A stretch of DNA of 64,000 nt from an uncultured Phascolarctobacterium sp. (GCA_900757795.1 CAAEPE010000045.1:62001-126000); one strand, 5' to 3'. Counted from the stretch's first letter, positions 27,036-35,343 are shown. Program-made: numbers and translations. Notes: a model not told the origin generated them from the letters alone.

Positions 27036-27264
27036 AAAGAAAAACCGTCGAGATGTAGTCTATCTCAACGGTTAGCATGCTATAAAGCAATTACAAGCAT
27101 ACCCGAGATAGCCCTCCGCTGATTTTTTCAGCGACAGTCCGGCAGCTTTCACTGACGGCCCAGCACAATAGCACGGCTGCTGTTGCACTTCGGCGTTAGC
27201 CCTTTCGCCTGCTTCTAAGCTCCCGCTCCACAAGTTACTTTTGCTTTCCGCGCCTCTATCTAAT
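27036..27264 (-). promoter_or_regulatory. Lysine riboswitch (L box) with terminator
   Basis: The minus strand shows the lysine-aptamer blocks in order: AGATAGAGGCGCGG, AAGTAAC, GGCGAAAGGGCTAACGCCGA, TGTGCTGGGCCGTCAGTGA, and GGAGGGCTATCTCGG closing helix P1 with the first block. An intrinsic terminator follows at 27036-27073 (AACCGTTGAGAT/ATCTCGACGGTT, then TTTTC). The P1 3' strand CTATCTC is also complementary to GAGATAG in the terminator stem, so antitermination without lysine and termination with lysine is the expected mechanism. It sits between a consensus promoter and dapB. Confidence 0.96.
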
Positions 27265-27282
27265 GGTTGTTCATTAGCAAAA

Positions 27283-27311
27283 ATTATATTATGCAGATTA
27301 GACTTTGTCAA
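27283..27311 (-). promoter_or_regulatory. Consensus promoter of the lysine operon
   Basis: A perfect TTGACA (27306-27311) and a perfect TATAAT (27283-27288) with 17-bp spacing, about 20 bases before the riboswitch aptamer. Upstream to 27410 there is only AT-rich spacer. Confidence 0.93.
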
Positions 27312-27410
27312 ATAAAATCTTAGAAATTTTTTTAATTGAAATGGTATGTAAACATTTTACAAAAATCTATCTTTGCATATCTAAGCATATTTGATTTTAG
27401 CTTGCAATTT

Positions 27411-27863
27411 TTATTTTCCTGTGCTGCCGAAACCGCCGCCGCGTACTGCTTTTGCTACTTTTTCGTCGCCATCCGCAGTCAGATAATTATAAAAAATTCC
27501 CTGCGCTACCCGTTCGCCCTGCGGTAAGGTTACTTCTTCCTCCCCCATATTTAACAGCGCCAGCATAATATGACCTTCGTTGTCAGGATTGTTATAATAA
27601 TCGGCGTCAATAATGCCTACGTTATTGACCAGCATCAGATGTTTTTTTACTGCCATGGAGCTGCGGATGTGCATACCCAGCCACTCGCCGGGCTGCATAT
27701 AAGCCTTGATACCTGTAGGCACCAGTTTAAGCTTTCCCGGCTCCAAAGTTACTGCTTCCGGCAGACAGAAATCATAGCCTGCGCTTAATTCTGTTTTGCG
27801 TTCCGGCATAGGAAAATCTATTTGAGCATATTGAGAAATTTTTTCAAAGCCACGAATTTTCAT
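27411..27863 (-). CDS. dut: dUTP diphosphatase
   Basis: Dut hydrolyses dUTP to dUMP, keeping uracil out of DNA. The 150-residue protein carries all five trimeric dUTPase motifs in order: AGYDFCLP, IRSSMAVK, NVGIIDADYYNNPDNEGHI, LPQGERVAQ and the C-terminal arm RGGGFGSTGK. I chose the ATG at 27861-27863, behind AAGGAG; an upstream frame passes through the pnp terminator and is not coding. Its ribosome-binding site begins just after the U-tract of that terminator, so expression may rely on read-through from pnp or an unseen promoter. Confidence 0.96.
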   Translation of the reverse strand: MKIRGFEKISQYAQIDFPMPERKTELSAGYDFCLPEAVTLEPGKLKLVPTGIKAYMQPGEWLGMHIRSSMAVKKHLMLVNNVGIIDADYYNNPDNEGHIMLALLNMGEEEVTLPQGERVAQGIFYNYLTADGDEKVAKAVRGGGFGSTGK

Positions 27864-27879
27864 TTTTACTGCTCCTTTT

Positions 27880-27909
27880 ATAAAAAAGGCTCCCCTAGCT
27901 TGGGGAGCC
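27880..27909 (-). terminator. Intrinsic terminator of pnp
   Basis: GGCTCCCC/GGGGAGCC is a perfect 8-bp stem with a 6-base loop followed by TTTTTT. It lies between the pnp stop and the dut start. Confidence 0.9.
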
Positions 27910-27918
27910 ATATAGTTT

Positions 27919-30006
27919 TTATTTTTGCATGCCTTTCATCAGCACTGCTTTTCTGGAGAGATTGATACGGCCTTTGTTGTCAATTTCGGTTACTTTAACA
28001 ACAATTTCGTCGCCTACGGATACAACGTCCTCTACCTTGTCTACATGTTCGGTGGACAGCTGAGAAATATGTACCAAGCCTTCCTTGCCGGGCAGAATTT
28101 CTACGAAAGCACCGAAGTTCATCAAGCGAGTTACTTTGCCTGTATAAATTTTTCCGGGCTCAGCTTCTGCGGTGATGCCGTTAATCAAATCAATAGCTTT
28201 GTTAGCGGATTCGCTGTTGATGGCTGCAATGAAAATGCGTCCGGTATCGTCAATATCGATTTTAGCTCCGGTTTCATCAATAATCTTTTTAATGGTTTTA
28301 CCGCCGGGTCCGATAACCTTAGCAATTTTATCCGGATCTACATGAATGGTGGTAATCTTAGGAGCGTATTTGGACAGCTCTTTGCGCGGTTCGCTGATGC
28401 ATTCCATCATCTTGCCCATGATGAACTCACGGCCGCGTTTTGCTTGTGCCAAAGCTTGAGTGAAGATATCTTTGTTGATACCGTCAATCTTAATATCCAT
28501 TTGAATAGCAGTAATACCTTTTTCGGTACCTGCTACTTTAAAGTCCATATCACCCAAAGCGTCTTCAAGTCCTTGAATATCAGTCAAAATAGTAAAATAG
28601 TCGCCGTCTTTAACAAGACCCATAGCAACACCGGCAACAGGAGCTTTAATAGGTACGCCTGCATCCATCAAAGACAGAGTGCTTGCACATACGGAACCCA
28701 TGGAAGAAGAACCGTTAGATTCCAACACCTCGGATACTAAACGAATTGCATAAGGGAATTCTTCTTCAGAAGGAATAACCGGTTTTAAAGCACGTTCTGC
28801 CAAAGCGCCGTGACCAATTTCGCGGCGACCGGGACTACGCAGAGGTTTAGTTTCACCTACGGAATACGGCGGGAAGTTATAGTGATGAATATAGCGTTTA
28901 GTCTCTTCTGCTCCCAAACCATCAAGAACCTGCGCCTCACGCAGAGGAGCCAGCGCTAATACGTTCAAAATTTGCGTTTGTCCACGAGTAAACAAAGAAC
29001 TGCCGTGCGGACGAGCCAGCAGACCAACTTCACAGGTTACAGGACGAACTTCGTCTAATTGACGTCCATCAGGACGAATCTTATCCACAGAAATAGTACG
29101 GCGAACAATTTTCTTTACAAGCTTTTGAGTAATATATGCAACGTCTTTATCGTTGTCAGGATATTTCTCTAAGAATACTTCAGCGATTTCTGCTTTTACT
29201 TTAGCAACGTTTTCTTCGCGCTCCAGCTTATTAGCGTCCATCAAAGCGTCTTTAAGCTTTTGTGCACCATATTCTTCAATTTCGCTTACTAATTCAGCAG
29301 GCGGAACGTAAACGGGCACTTCCATTTTGGTTTTGCCGATTTCAGCAACAATTTTTTCTTGGAATTCAACCAATTCCTTAATTACGCCATGACCAAACCA
29401 AATTGCGTCCAGCATAGTTTGTTCAGATACTTCTTTAGCTCCCGCTTCTACCATCAAGATAGCATCCTTCGTACCGGCAACAGCCAAATTCAATTCAGAA
29501 ATTTTAGCTTGCTCAACAGTAGGATTAACGATAAATTGACCGTCAATCATACCAACGCGCACGCCGGCAATAGGTCCTTCAAAAGGAATATCAGAAATAG
29601 ACAGTGCGCAGGAAGCGCCTACCATGGCAGGCATATCGGGAGCATTGTCCGGATCTACGGAAACAGCAGTAGCAACAATTTGTACATCGTTGTGATAGCC
29701 ATCCGGGAACATCGGACGAATAGGACGGTCAATCAGACGGCTGGTTAAAATAGCCTGCTCGCTGGGACGACCTTCACGTTTAATAAAACCACCGGGAATT
29801 TTACCTACGGCGTACATTTTTTCTTCAAAATCAACGGTCAAAGGGAAAAAGTCTACACCCTCACGCGGGGTTTTGGTGCCGGTAACGGCAACTACTACGG
29901 CAGTGTCGCCATAGCGTACTAATACAGCGCCATTGGCTTGTTTTGCGATCTTGCCGGCTTCAATGGTTAAAGTTCTGCCACCAAGCTCCATGCTGTAACT
30001 ATGCAT
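27919..30006 (-). CDS. pnp: Polyribonucleotide nucleotidyltransferase
   Basis: PNPase degrades RNA 3' to 5' using phosphate. The 695-residue protein has two RNase PH-like domains (GDTAVVVAVTGTKTPREGVDF in the first; FTRGQTQILNVLAL and SNGSSSMGSVCASTLSLMD in the second), then a KH domain (KIAKVIGPGGKTIKKI) and an S1 domain (GKVTRLMNFGAFVEI). AGAGGAGG precedes its ATG. In most Firmicutes rpsO lies just upstream; here the neighbour is an unrecognised zinc-ribbon gene. Confidence 0.97.
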   Translation of the reverse strand: MHSYSMELGGRTLTIEAGKIAKQANGAVLVRYGDTAVVVAVTGTKTPREGVDFFPLTVDFEEKMYAVGKIPGGFIKREGRPSEQAILTSRLIDRPIRPMFPDGYHNDVQIVATAVSVDPDNAPDMPAMVGASCALSISDIPFEGPIAGVRVGMIDGQFIVNPTVEQAKISELNLAVAGTKDAILMVEAGAKEVSEQTMLDAIWFGHGVIKELVEFQEKIVAEIGKTKMEVPVYVPPAELVSEIEEYGAQKLKDALMDANKLEREENVAKVKAEIAEVFLEKYPDNDKDVAYITQKLVKKIVRRTISVDKIRPDGRQLDEVRPVTCEVGLLARPHGSSLFTRGQTQILNVLALAPLREAQVLDGLGAEETKRYIHHYNFPPYSVGETKPLRSPGRREIGHGALAERALKPVIPSEEEFPYAIRLVSEVLESNGSSSMGSVCASTLSLMDAGVPIKAPVAGVAMGLVKDGDYFTILTDIQGLEDALGDMDFKVAGTEKGITAIQMDIKIDGINKDIFTQALAQAKRGREFIMGKMMECISEPRKELSKYAPKITTIHVDPDKIAKVIGPGGKTIKKIIDETGAKIDIDDTGRIFIAAINSESANKAIDLINGITAEAEPGKIYTGKVTRLMNFGAFVEILPGKEGLVHISQLSTEHVDKVEDVVSVGDEIVVKVTEIDNKGRINLSRKAVLMKGMQK

Positions 30007-30068
30007 ATTTTTATGCCTCCTCTTAGTTTTTCACACATTGTGTACCTGTATGCTATTCGCCATTAATC

Positions 30069-30091
30069 AGAAAAATCCTCTTTTTTAACAG
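30069..30091 (-). repeat. Copy of an AAAAAAGAGGATTTT motif upstream of pnp
   Basis: AAAAAAGAGGATTTTTCTG lies about 65 bases before pnp. A near-identical copy is upstream of dnaG (53684-53704) and a shorter one before thiD (about 5797-5812). Its function is unknown. Confidence 0.4.
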
Positions 30092-30107
30092 CAAATTTTT
30101 AAAAATT

Positions 30108-30512
30108 TTACATAAATAAACGCAGAATAAAAACCACCACAGCGCCAATGGCAGCAAAAACGATAAATGTTGGCAGTAAAAAGAAAACTAGGGTCAAAAC
30201 TCCACCTAAAATCAGCAGAGTCATTAAAATACTACTGCCGCAGCCAAAGCTGTGCACCTTAATATTAGGCTGCTGCTTCCCCTGCCTGTTGTAACCTTGA
30301 TAGCTATAGTTACTTTCACGATACTGTCTGTCGTTATTATCTTTCACATTTTTATTATCAGTAGTTGTGCCATCCTCCTCAATGGTAACACCCTCAAAGG
30401 TATCGCGCTCATTAGGAGAAAGAACCTGAGCATCTATTTCAAAACGATAATGACAATAAGGACATTCCACAACACCCTTATCTACTTCGCGTCCACAAAA
30501 TCCACATTTCAT
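30108..30512 (-). CDS. Zinc-ribbon membrane protein of unknown function
   Basis: A 134-residue protein whose first 24 residues form a zinc ribbon (MKCGFCGREVDKGVVECPYC). A charged, Asn/Gln-rich linker follows (about 25-90), and then 40 hydrophobic residues (about 92-134) that could make two membrane helices. I do not recognise a family beyond the generic zinc-ribbon fold. It lies 13 bases after the 520-residue gene and has AAGGAG before its ATG, so the two are almost certainly co-transcribed. It sits just upstream of pnp. Confidence 0.75.
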   Translation of the reverse strand: MKCGFCGREVDKGVVECPYCHYRFEIDAQVLSPNERDTFEGVTIEEDGTTTDNKNVKDNNDRQYRESNYSYQGYNRQGKQQPNIKVHSFGCGSSILMTLLILGGVLTLVFFLLPTFIVFAAIGAVVVFILRLFM

Positions 30513-30525
30513 AGAATATCTCCTT

Positions 30526-32088
30526 TTATTTTATCAACAATAAGAAAAATAAGCTTTCTTCATTAAGGTAACGCGGATCATGCACAGTTAAGCAAAGCTT
30601 CTTATTGAGGTCTTCATAAATACGCAACAGCTCCTGGGGTGATACGCCTCCGCACATCAGCGCAATTTGCTGCGGTTTGTACAGATAGGCACCAATAGTC
30701 TGCACAAAGGCATAAATAACTCCCGCTGCCCAATTTCCCGGCATGAGAATCCCAGCAGCATCTTTTTGCGAGCTAACTAGATAATCGCTCCACATTTGCT
30801 GTGCTAAGGTAATATCATAGAAGCTAAAAGAATACTTGCGCATAAAAGCAGCAATTTTTTGCGCAACGGCATCATGAAGCAATGGTGCAGGTTTATAATT
30901 TTGGTATAAGTCGACTTTAGCGCCGATATCCTGTGACCATATAAAAGCGTCTCTAAGCATTGCCATATGACGCGAAAAAATGGGAAATCTTTTAATAAAA
31001 TCACTCCAAGACAATTCGCCGCCAAAACGCACAGAAGCCAAGCTTTTTGCTTGCTGCATGCTTTGCATAAACTGCGTTAATCTACGACCTGGCAAGTTGA
31101 TTCCCTGCATACAATCCACAATCATTGTTTGATTATAAAAAATATGCGCCGTAAAAACCATATTTTTGATATCCAAAGACTCATCTAAAGGCAAAAGTAA
31201 AAGATAATCTTCCTTAGTAAAAATATTTATGCAGCTATATAAGCCTTCATCCGTTTTGTCCTTGACAGTAAAAAAAACAAATTCTGCTTGCAGCAGTTCA
31301 TACAAAATATCTCTGTTAACTGCATCACGTTGCCTAAAATCCGTTTCACTGAATACATCATAAAAATATTGAATTGGCGTTTTGTCATTAGCTATCATGC
31401 GGTATTCAAAGAAAAAGTAATTCCAAAAATTCTTAGATATTTCTTCTTTGATAATTTCTTCTGACTGTGAATCGCCGCCCAGCAAAATTTTTATATAAGA
31501 ATAGATAAAATTTGCTCGTTCTAAATCGCTATGATATTTTTTATCCGAAAAAAAGGTATACATATACTGCATCAGTGCATCTATCCGTTCGCCTATATTC
31601 AGAAAAATCTTGGCAGGCAAATCAGGTGTCAAGCAAATACCATATTGCTCATAACCGGGCAGTAAGTTTCCCTCTGAGTCCAAAATATGCAGCTGGTTAT
31701 CAGCAAAAAGTATTTTTTCAGCTTCATTGGGAGCTTTGTCACTGGTAATAATACGTTTTCTTTTTAAATGCGTATATAAATCGCTAATAGTATGCAAAAA
31801 AGCTTCTGCTTTAGAAATAGTTAACTCAAAGCCAGAAACATTGCGAGTACACCAGCTTAGACAGTCGATAAAATCATCTTTTGTCATATCGCCCAAAAAA
31901 TTTCCCGAATTGCCTAAATAAATGCAAAAAATAGTAATATTTTCCCACGCATCAAAGAGCTCATCCTCACTGGCTCCCTGCCATAACTTGGCGCGCAAAA
32001 AATTTTCTACATAGCTTTGACGCAATACGCTATTCCATTCTCCATCCTGTGAATAAAAATCATTTACTAAATCAAATACATTTTCCAT
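30526..32088 (-). CDS. Conserved hypothetical protein with a DUF6398-like C-terminus
   Basis: The 520-residue protein is acidic, mostly helical by composition, and has no signal peptide or membrane segment. I do not recognise its first 440 residues. Residues about 447-500 (PGNWAAGVIYAFVQTIG, then VSPQELLRIYEDLNKKL) resemble the cyclin/TFIIB-like helical segment described as DUF6398, where WAAGIVYA is followed by a helix-turn-helix. GGAG precedes the ATG, an extended -10 promoter lies at 32126-32134, and the zinc-ribbon gene follows after 13 bases. The domain resemblance is from memory and needs a profile search. Confidence 0.7.
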   Translation of the reverse strand: MENVFDLVNDFYSQDGEWNSVLRQSYVENFLRAKLWQGASEDELFDAWENITIFCIYLGNSGNFLGDMTKDDFIDCLSWCTRNVSGFELTISKAEAFLHTISDLYTHLKRKRIITSDKAPNEAEKILFADNQLHILDSEGNLLPGYEQYGICLTPDLPAKIFLNIGERIDALMQYMYTFFSDKKYHSDLERANFIYSYIKILLGGDSQSEEIIKEEISKNFWNYFFFEYRMIANDKTPIQYFYDVFSETDFRQRDAVNRDILYELLQAEFVFFTVKDKTDEGLYSCINIFTKEDYLLLLPLDESLDIKNMVFTAHIFYNQTMIVDCMQGINLPGRRLTQFMQSMQQAKSLASVRFGGELSWSDFIKRFPIFSRHMAMLRDAFIWSQDIGAKVDLYQNYKPAPLLHDAVAQKIAAFMRKYSFSFYDITLAQQMWSDYLVSSQKDAAGILMPGNWAAGVIYAFVQTIGAYLYKPQQIALMCGGVSPQELLRIYEDLNKKLCLTVHDPRYLNEESLFFLLLIK

Positions 32089-32125
32089 TATTGCTCCATA
32101 GTAAGTTCCATCATTTTCTAAGAAT

Positions 32126-32134
32126 ATTATAGCA
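32126..32134 (-). promoter_or_regulatory. Extended -10 promoter of the hypothetical pair
   Basis: TGCTATAAT on the minus strand is a perfect extended -10 element, 38 bases before the start of the 520-residue gene; no good -35 box is present at 17 bp. Confidence 0.55.
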
Positions 32135-32207
32135 TACTTTTATGTCAATTCTATGTTTTTACCTTGACCTTAAATGCAGCACAAAAATTTTTCGGTGCCT
32201 AAATAAA

Positions 32208-33641
32208 TTAAGCAAAACAAGCGTGAACTTCGCGATAAACCTCTATTAGTGGCACATTATTTTTTTCAGCAGTTTCAACAGCGCTATTATATTCAACATA
32301 GTAGCGGCTGTCACGTCCTTGGTCGCACACCTTTACCTTAACTGCACCGTACATAGTCTGTACTACTTCTTCGTGACGCGGTAAAATGCTGCGCTCCATT
32401 AAGGTATGGCGAATGCCGATAGTGCTGGTTTCAGCAAAGATAATTTTTTCCATTGCTTCTTTAGCCTGCGGTTCGCACAGAACCTGCAGTTCATAAGCTG
32501 GGCGCTGCTTTTTCATAAAAATAGGCACATAGCTTACGTCTAAAGCACCGGCAGCCAGCAAACGCTCCATAGTATAGCCAAGCAGTTCGCCTGTACAATC
32601 GTCTATATTAGATTCCAGTTTACAGACCGTGTCTACGTGTAAAGCGGAAAACTCTTTTTTATTTCCATCATCAATAATCATCGCACGCAAAATGCTGGGA
32701 CGTTCATAATTGCGCTTACCGGCACCTAAGCCGATGCTTGCGATAGTAAAGCTTGGCGGAAGTTCAGAACAGGTTCGTAGTGCAGCAACTGCAGCAGCGC
32801 CTGTAGGCGTAACAAATTCTCCCTCAATAGGTAAAAGCTTCATAGTAATTTGATATTTTTGCATAATATTAGCGACTGCAGGCACAGGTACCGGCAGCAC
32901 GCCGTGCTGACAACGCACAGTTCCGCGACCTTCACACAGCTCTGGCACAATTACTTCCGTAATGTTCATACTGTCCACACATACAGCAATAGCGATTATA
33001 TCTACAATGGAATCAATTGCTCCTACCTCGTGAAAATGCACTTCATTTTTCGGCACAGCGTGAGCCTTAGCCTCGGCTTCAGCGATAACATCAAATATTT
33101 TTATTGCTAAAGCTTTGGCAGATTCGGTCATAGAGGTCTGCGCAATAATTTCCATAACCTCCTGTAATCCACGGTGTTCATGTTTATGATGATGTTCTTG
33201 GGGTGCATTATTATATTCGTGACCATGCTCGTTATTGTGACTATGCACTGTTTCATCACGATGTTCATGATAATATTCTTCGCTGTATTGGTCATGCTGG
33301 TGCTCATAATCATGACTATGTATAGTTTCATCGAAATGCTCTTGTTGTTGCTCATAACAATGCTTATGGGTATAATGGTGTATTTTCGCATCATTGTTCA
33401 ACCCGTGTAAATAAGCCATATCATGATCATGATTTTCGTGTTCTTCGTCTAATTGCACATCAAAATCGCAGCAATCTACTCCCGCTTTTTTTACGCGGCT
33501 GATATTATATATAAAACCTTTAGCCGGAATACTGGATAAGGCTTCGTCCAGCGCACTGCGATCGGCTCCCAAATCCAGCAAAGCGGCAACCAGCATATCC
33601 CCGCTAATACCTGCGTTACATTCTAAATATAAAGCTTTCAT
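32208..33641 (-). CDS. larC: Nickel pincer cofactor biosynthesis protein LarC with histidine-rich insert
   Basis: LarC inserts nickel into the pincer precursor using CTP, the last step to the lactate racemase cofactor. The 477-residue chain starts MKALYLECNAGISGDMLVAALLDLGAD, and NEVHFHEVGAIDSIVDIIAIA and CEGRGTVRCQHGVLPVPVPA mark the N-terminal half. LESNIDDCTGELLGYTMERLL begins the C-terminal half. In Lactobacillus the two halves are joined by a programmed frameshift; here they are in one frame. Residues 68-156 hold 24 histidines, with two copies of a 25-residue repeat (EHFDETIHSHDYEHQH and EHRDETVHSHNNEHGH). This insert probably stores or collects nickel. Last gene of larB-larE-larC. Confidence 0.94.
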   Translation of the reverse strand: MKALYLECNAGISGDMLVAALLDLGADRSALDEALSSIPAKGFIYNISRVKKAGVDCCDFDVQLDEEHENHDHDMAYLHGLNNDAKIHHYTHKHCYEQQQEHFDETIHSHDYEHQHDQYSEEYYHEHRDETVHSHNNEHGHEYNNAPQEHHHKHEHRGLQEVMEIIAQTSMTESAKALAIKIFDVIAEAEAKAHAVPKNEVHFHEVGAIDSIVDIIAIAVCVDSMNITEVIVPELCEGRGTVRCQHGVLPVPVPAVANIMQKYQITMKLLPIEGEFVTPTGAAAVAALRTCSELPPSFTIASIGLGAGKRNYERPSILRAMIIDDGNKKEFSALHVDTVCKLESNIDDCTGELLGYTMERLLAAGALDVSYVPIFMKKQRPAYELQVLCEPQAKEAMEKIIFAETSTIGIRHTLMERSILPRHEEVVQTMYGAVKVKVCDQGRDSRYYVEYNSAVETAEKNNVPLIEVYREVHACFA

Positions 33642-33667
33642 AAATTCGTTTCCTCCTCTAAAGCATT

Positions 33668-34474
33668 TTATTTTAACATCTCATTCATACTGCCTGTACG
33701 GTAGCCAAAAAGGTCTAAGGTAACATAGCGAAAGCCATATTCTTGAAATTTACAATAAATTTCTCTACGAATTGGTACGGTCGCAGCTAAACTAAGATGT
33801 TCTGGTAAAACCTCAATGCGCGCCAGTTCTCCGTGCACCCGCACGCGAAATTGTTTAAAGCCTAAGCTAAAAAGCAACTGTTCCGCTCTATCTACGGCTT
33901 TTAACTTATCCAACGTAATTTTTTCGCCATAAGCAAAGCGTGAAGCTAAGCAAGCAAAGGACGGTTTATCCCACGTTGGTAATGAAAATGTTTTAGACAA
34001 GCAGCGTATTTCTTCCTTAGTAAGCTGTACTTCCCGCAGAGGGCTATGCACCTTTAGCTCTGTCAAAGCTTGGATTCCAGGTCGATAATCCTGCAAGTCG
34101 TCTAGGTTCGAACCTTCACATAGCACTGCTCCCTTTTCTTCGGCTAGGTGCAAAAAATTAGTAAATAAAGTTTTTTTGCAAACGTAACAGCGATGCGGCG
34201 GATTCTCCGCAAATTCCGGCATATCCAGAGGATTAAAAGTAAACTTTATCTGTTCAATATTAAACTGTTGGCAAAATTTTATGCTCTCGCACACATCTCG
34301 TTCCGGAATAAAAAAAGAACAAGCAGTTACTGCCAAAGCATTTTTGCCCAAGGCTTCCTTAGATGCATAAAGTAAAAGTGTAGAATCCACGCCGCCGCTG
34401 AAAGCGACAAGCACTTTTTTCAGCTTTTTTAAATTATCAATTAGCTTCGCATATTTTATCTCTGAATTCTGCAT
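33668..34474 (-). CDS. larE: ATP-dependent sacrificial sulfur transferase LarE
   Basis: LarE adenylates the pyridinium dicarboxylate made by LarB and converts it to the thiocarboxylates of the nickel pincer. The 268-residue PP-loop protein has FSGGVDSTLLLYASKEALG (25-43), EGSNLDDLQDYRPG and the Cys in KPSFACLASRF at residue 175. That position corresponds, as I recall, to Cys176, the sacrificial sulfur donor of Lactobacillus LarE. Two more cysteines stand in CYVCKK (96-99), so a cluster-binding type cannot be excluded. It lies 24 bases after larB and 26 before larC. Confidence 0.93.
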   Translation of the reverse strand: MQNSEIKYAKLIDNLKKLKKVLVAFSGGVDSTLLLYASKEALGKNALAVTACSFFIPERDVCESIKFCQQFNIEQIKFTFNPLDMPEFAENPPHRCYVCKKTLFTNFLHLAEEKGAVLCEGSNLDDLQDYRPGIQALTELKVHSPLREVQLTKEEIRCLSKTFSLPTWDKPSFACLASRFAYGEKITLDKLKAVDRAEQLLFSLGFKQFRVRVHGELARIEVLPEHLSLAATVPIRREIYCKFQEYGFRYVTLDLFGYRTGSMNEMLK

Positions 34475-34498
34475 TAAATATGCCTCATTTCTTTTGTG

Positions 34499-35254
34499 TT
34501 ACTCATGACATCCGCGCACCGCTAACCGATTAATTTGTGTAGCAATATAGCCTGCGCCATAGCCATTATCTATATTCACCACAGATACGCAGTTAGCACA
34601 AGAATTTATCATTGTCAGCAAAGCGGCTACGCCATGAAAGTTAGCGCCATATCCCACGCTGGTAGGCACAGCAATAACAGGATTGCGTACTAAGCCGCCG
34701 ATAACGCTGGCCAACGCTCCTTCCATGCCTGCTACGGCAATAATACAGTTAGCCTTTTGTAAATCTTCTACTTTATCCAATAACCTATGCAAACCGCTGA
34801 CGCCAATGTCGTAACAGCGTTCTACATTTGAGCCAAAAAATTCTGCTGTCTGTGCCGCTTCTTCAGCTACAGGAACATCCGCCGTACCAGCCGTACAGAC
34901 GGCAATCAAGCCTTCATATTTTTTGTTTGCTTTTTCAATTTTTAAAGTTCTGCCCACGGAGTCGTATGCAATGTTCGGCAAAACCTTGCGCACTAATTCG
35001 TATTGCGCAGGCGTAGCGCGTGTGCCGTAAACCTCTCCATGCTCGGCAAAAAGCTTTTGAAAAATCTTCTGCAAATAAGCGTCCGGTTTATTGGGACAAT
35101 AAACGACTTCAGGAAAGCCGGAACGAATTTCTCTATAAGTATCCAATTTAGCGTAACCCATATCATCGTAGGCTTTGCGAGCAAAATAGTGTTCAGCCTC
35201 CGCAACAGAAAGCCTGCCCTGCCGCACCTCCTCTAGTACGCTTCTAGTGTCCAC
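34499..35254 (-). CDS. larB: Nickel pincer cofactor biosynthesis protein LarB
   Basis: LarB carboxylates and hydrolyses nicotinic acid adenine dinucleotide to give the dicarboxylated pyridinium. The 251-residue protein has a C-terminal PurE-like domain (LIAVCTAGTADVPVAEEAA, YDIGVSGLHRLLD, VAGMEGALASVIGGLVRNPVIAVPTSVGYG). It begins at a GTG (35252-35254), with AAAAGGAGG seven bases upstream. No own promoter is obvious; a strong hairpin stands between it and thrC. LarA, the racemase, is not in this window. Confidence 0.94.
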   Translation of the reverse strand: MDTRSVLEEVRQGRLSVAEAEHYFARKAYDDMGYAKLDTYREIRSGFPEVVYCPNKPDAYLQKIFQKLFAEHGEVYGTRATPAQYELVRKVLPNIAYDSVGRTLKIEKANKKYEGLIAVCTAGTADVPVAEEAAQTAEFFGSNVERCYDIGVSGLHRLLDKVEDLQKANCIIAVAGMEGALASVIGGLVRNPVIAVPTSVGYGANFHGVAALLTMINSCANCVSVVNIDNGYGAGYIATQINRLAVRGCHE

Positions 35255-35276
35255 TTAAATTCCTCCTTTTATAGCA

Positions 35277-35307
35277 AGGACTTAGTCCGTAATACGAACT
35301 AAGTCCT
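35277..35307. repeat. 13-bp hairpin between thrC and larB
   Basis: AGGACTTAGT/ACTAAGTCCT plus three inner pairs (one G-U) form a 13-bp stem with a 5-base loop. No U-tract follows on the minus strand, so it may be an operator or an attenuator rather than a simple terminator. Confidence 0.65.
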
Positions 35308-35343
35308 GTTGTTTATCATCTTTAATTATCGTGTAATTTAAAC

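Noticed and set aside
27072..27311. 79-residue minus-strand open frame upstream of dapB
   Set aside because: It lies wholly within the lysine riboswitch and its promoter; no ribosome-binding site or homology.
28681..28740. 271-residue plus-strand frame opposite pnp (27925-28740)
   Set aside because: Antisense to the KH, S1 and PH domains of pnp, with no ribosome-binding site and low-complexity composition.
33128..33410. Open frames on both strands over the larC His-rich region, very rich in Met, Ile and Val
   Set aside because: They are shifted or antisense readings of the His/Glu/Asp-rich repeat and follow its period.
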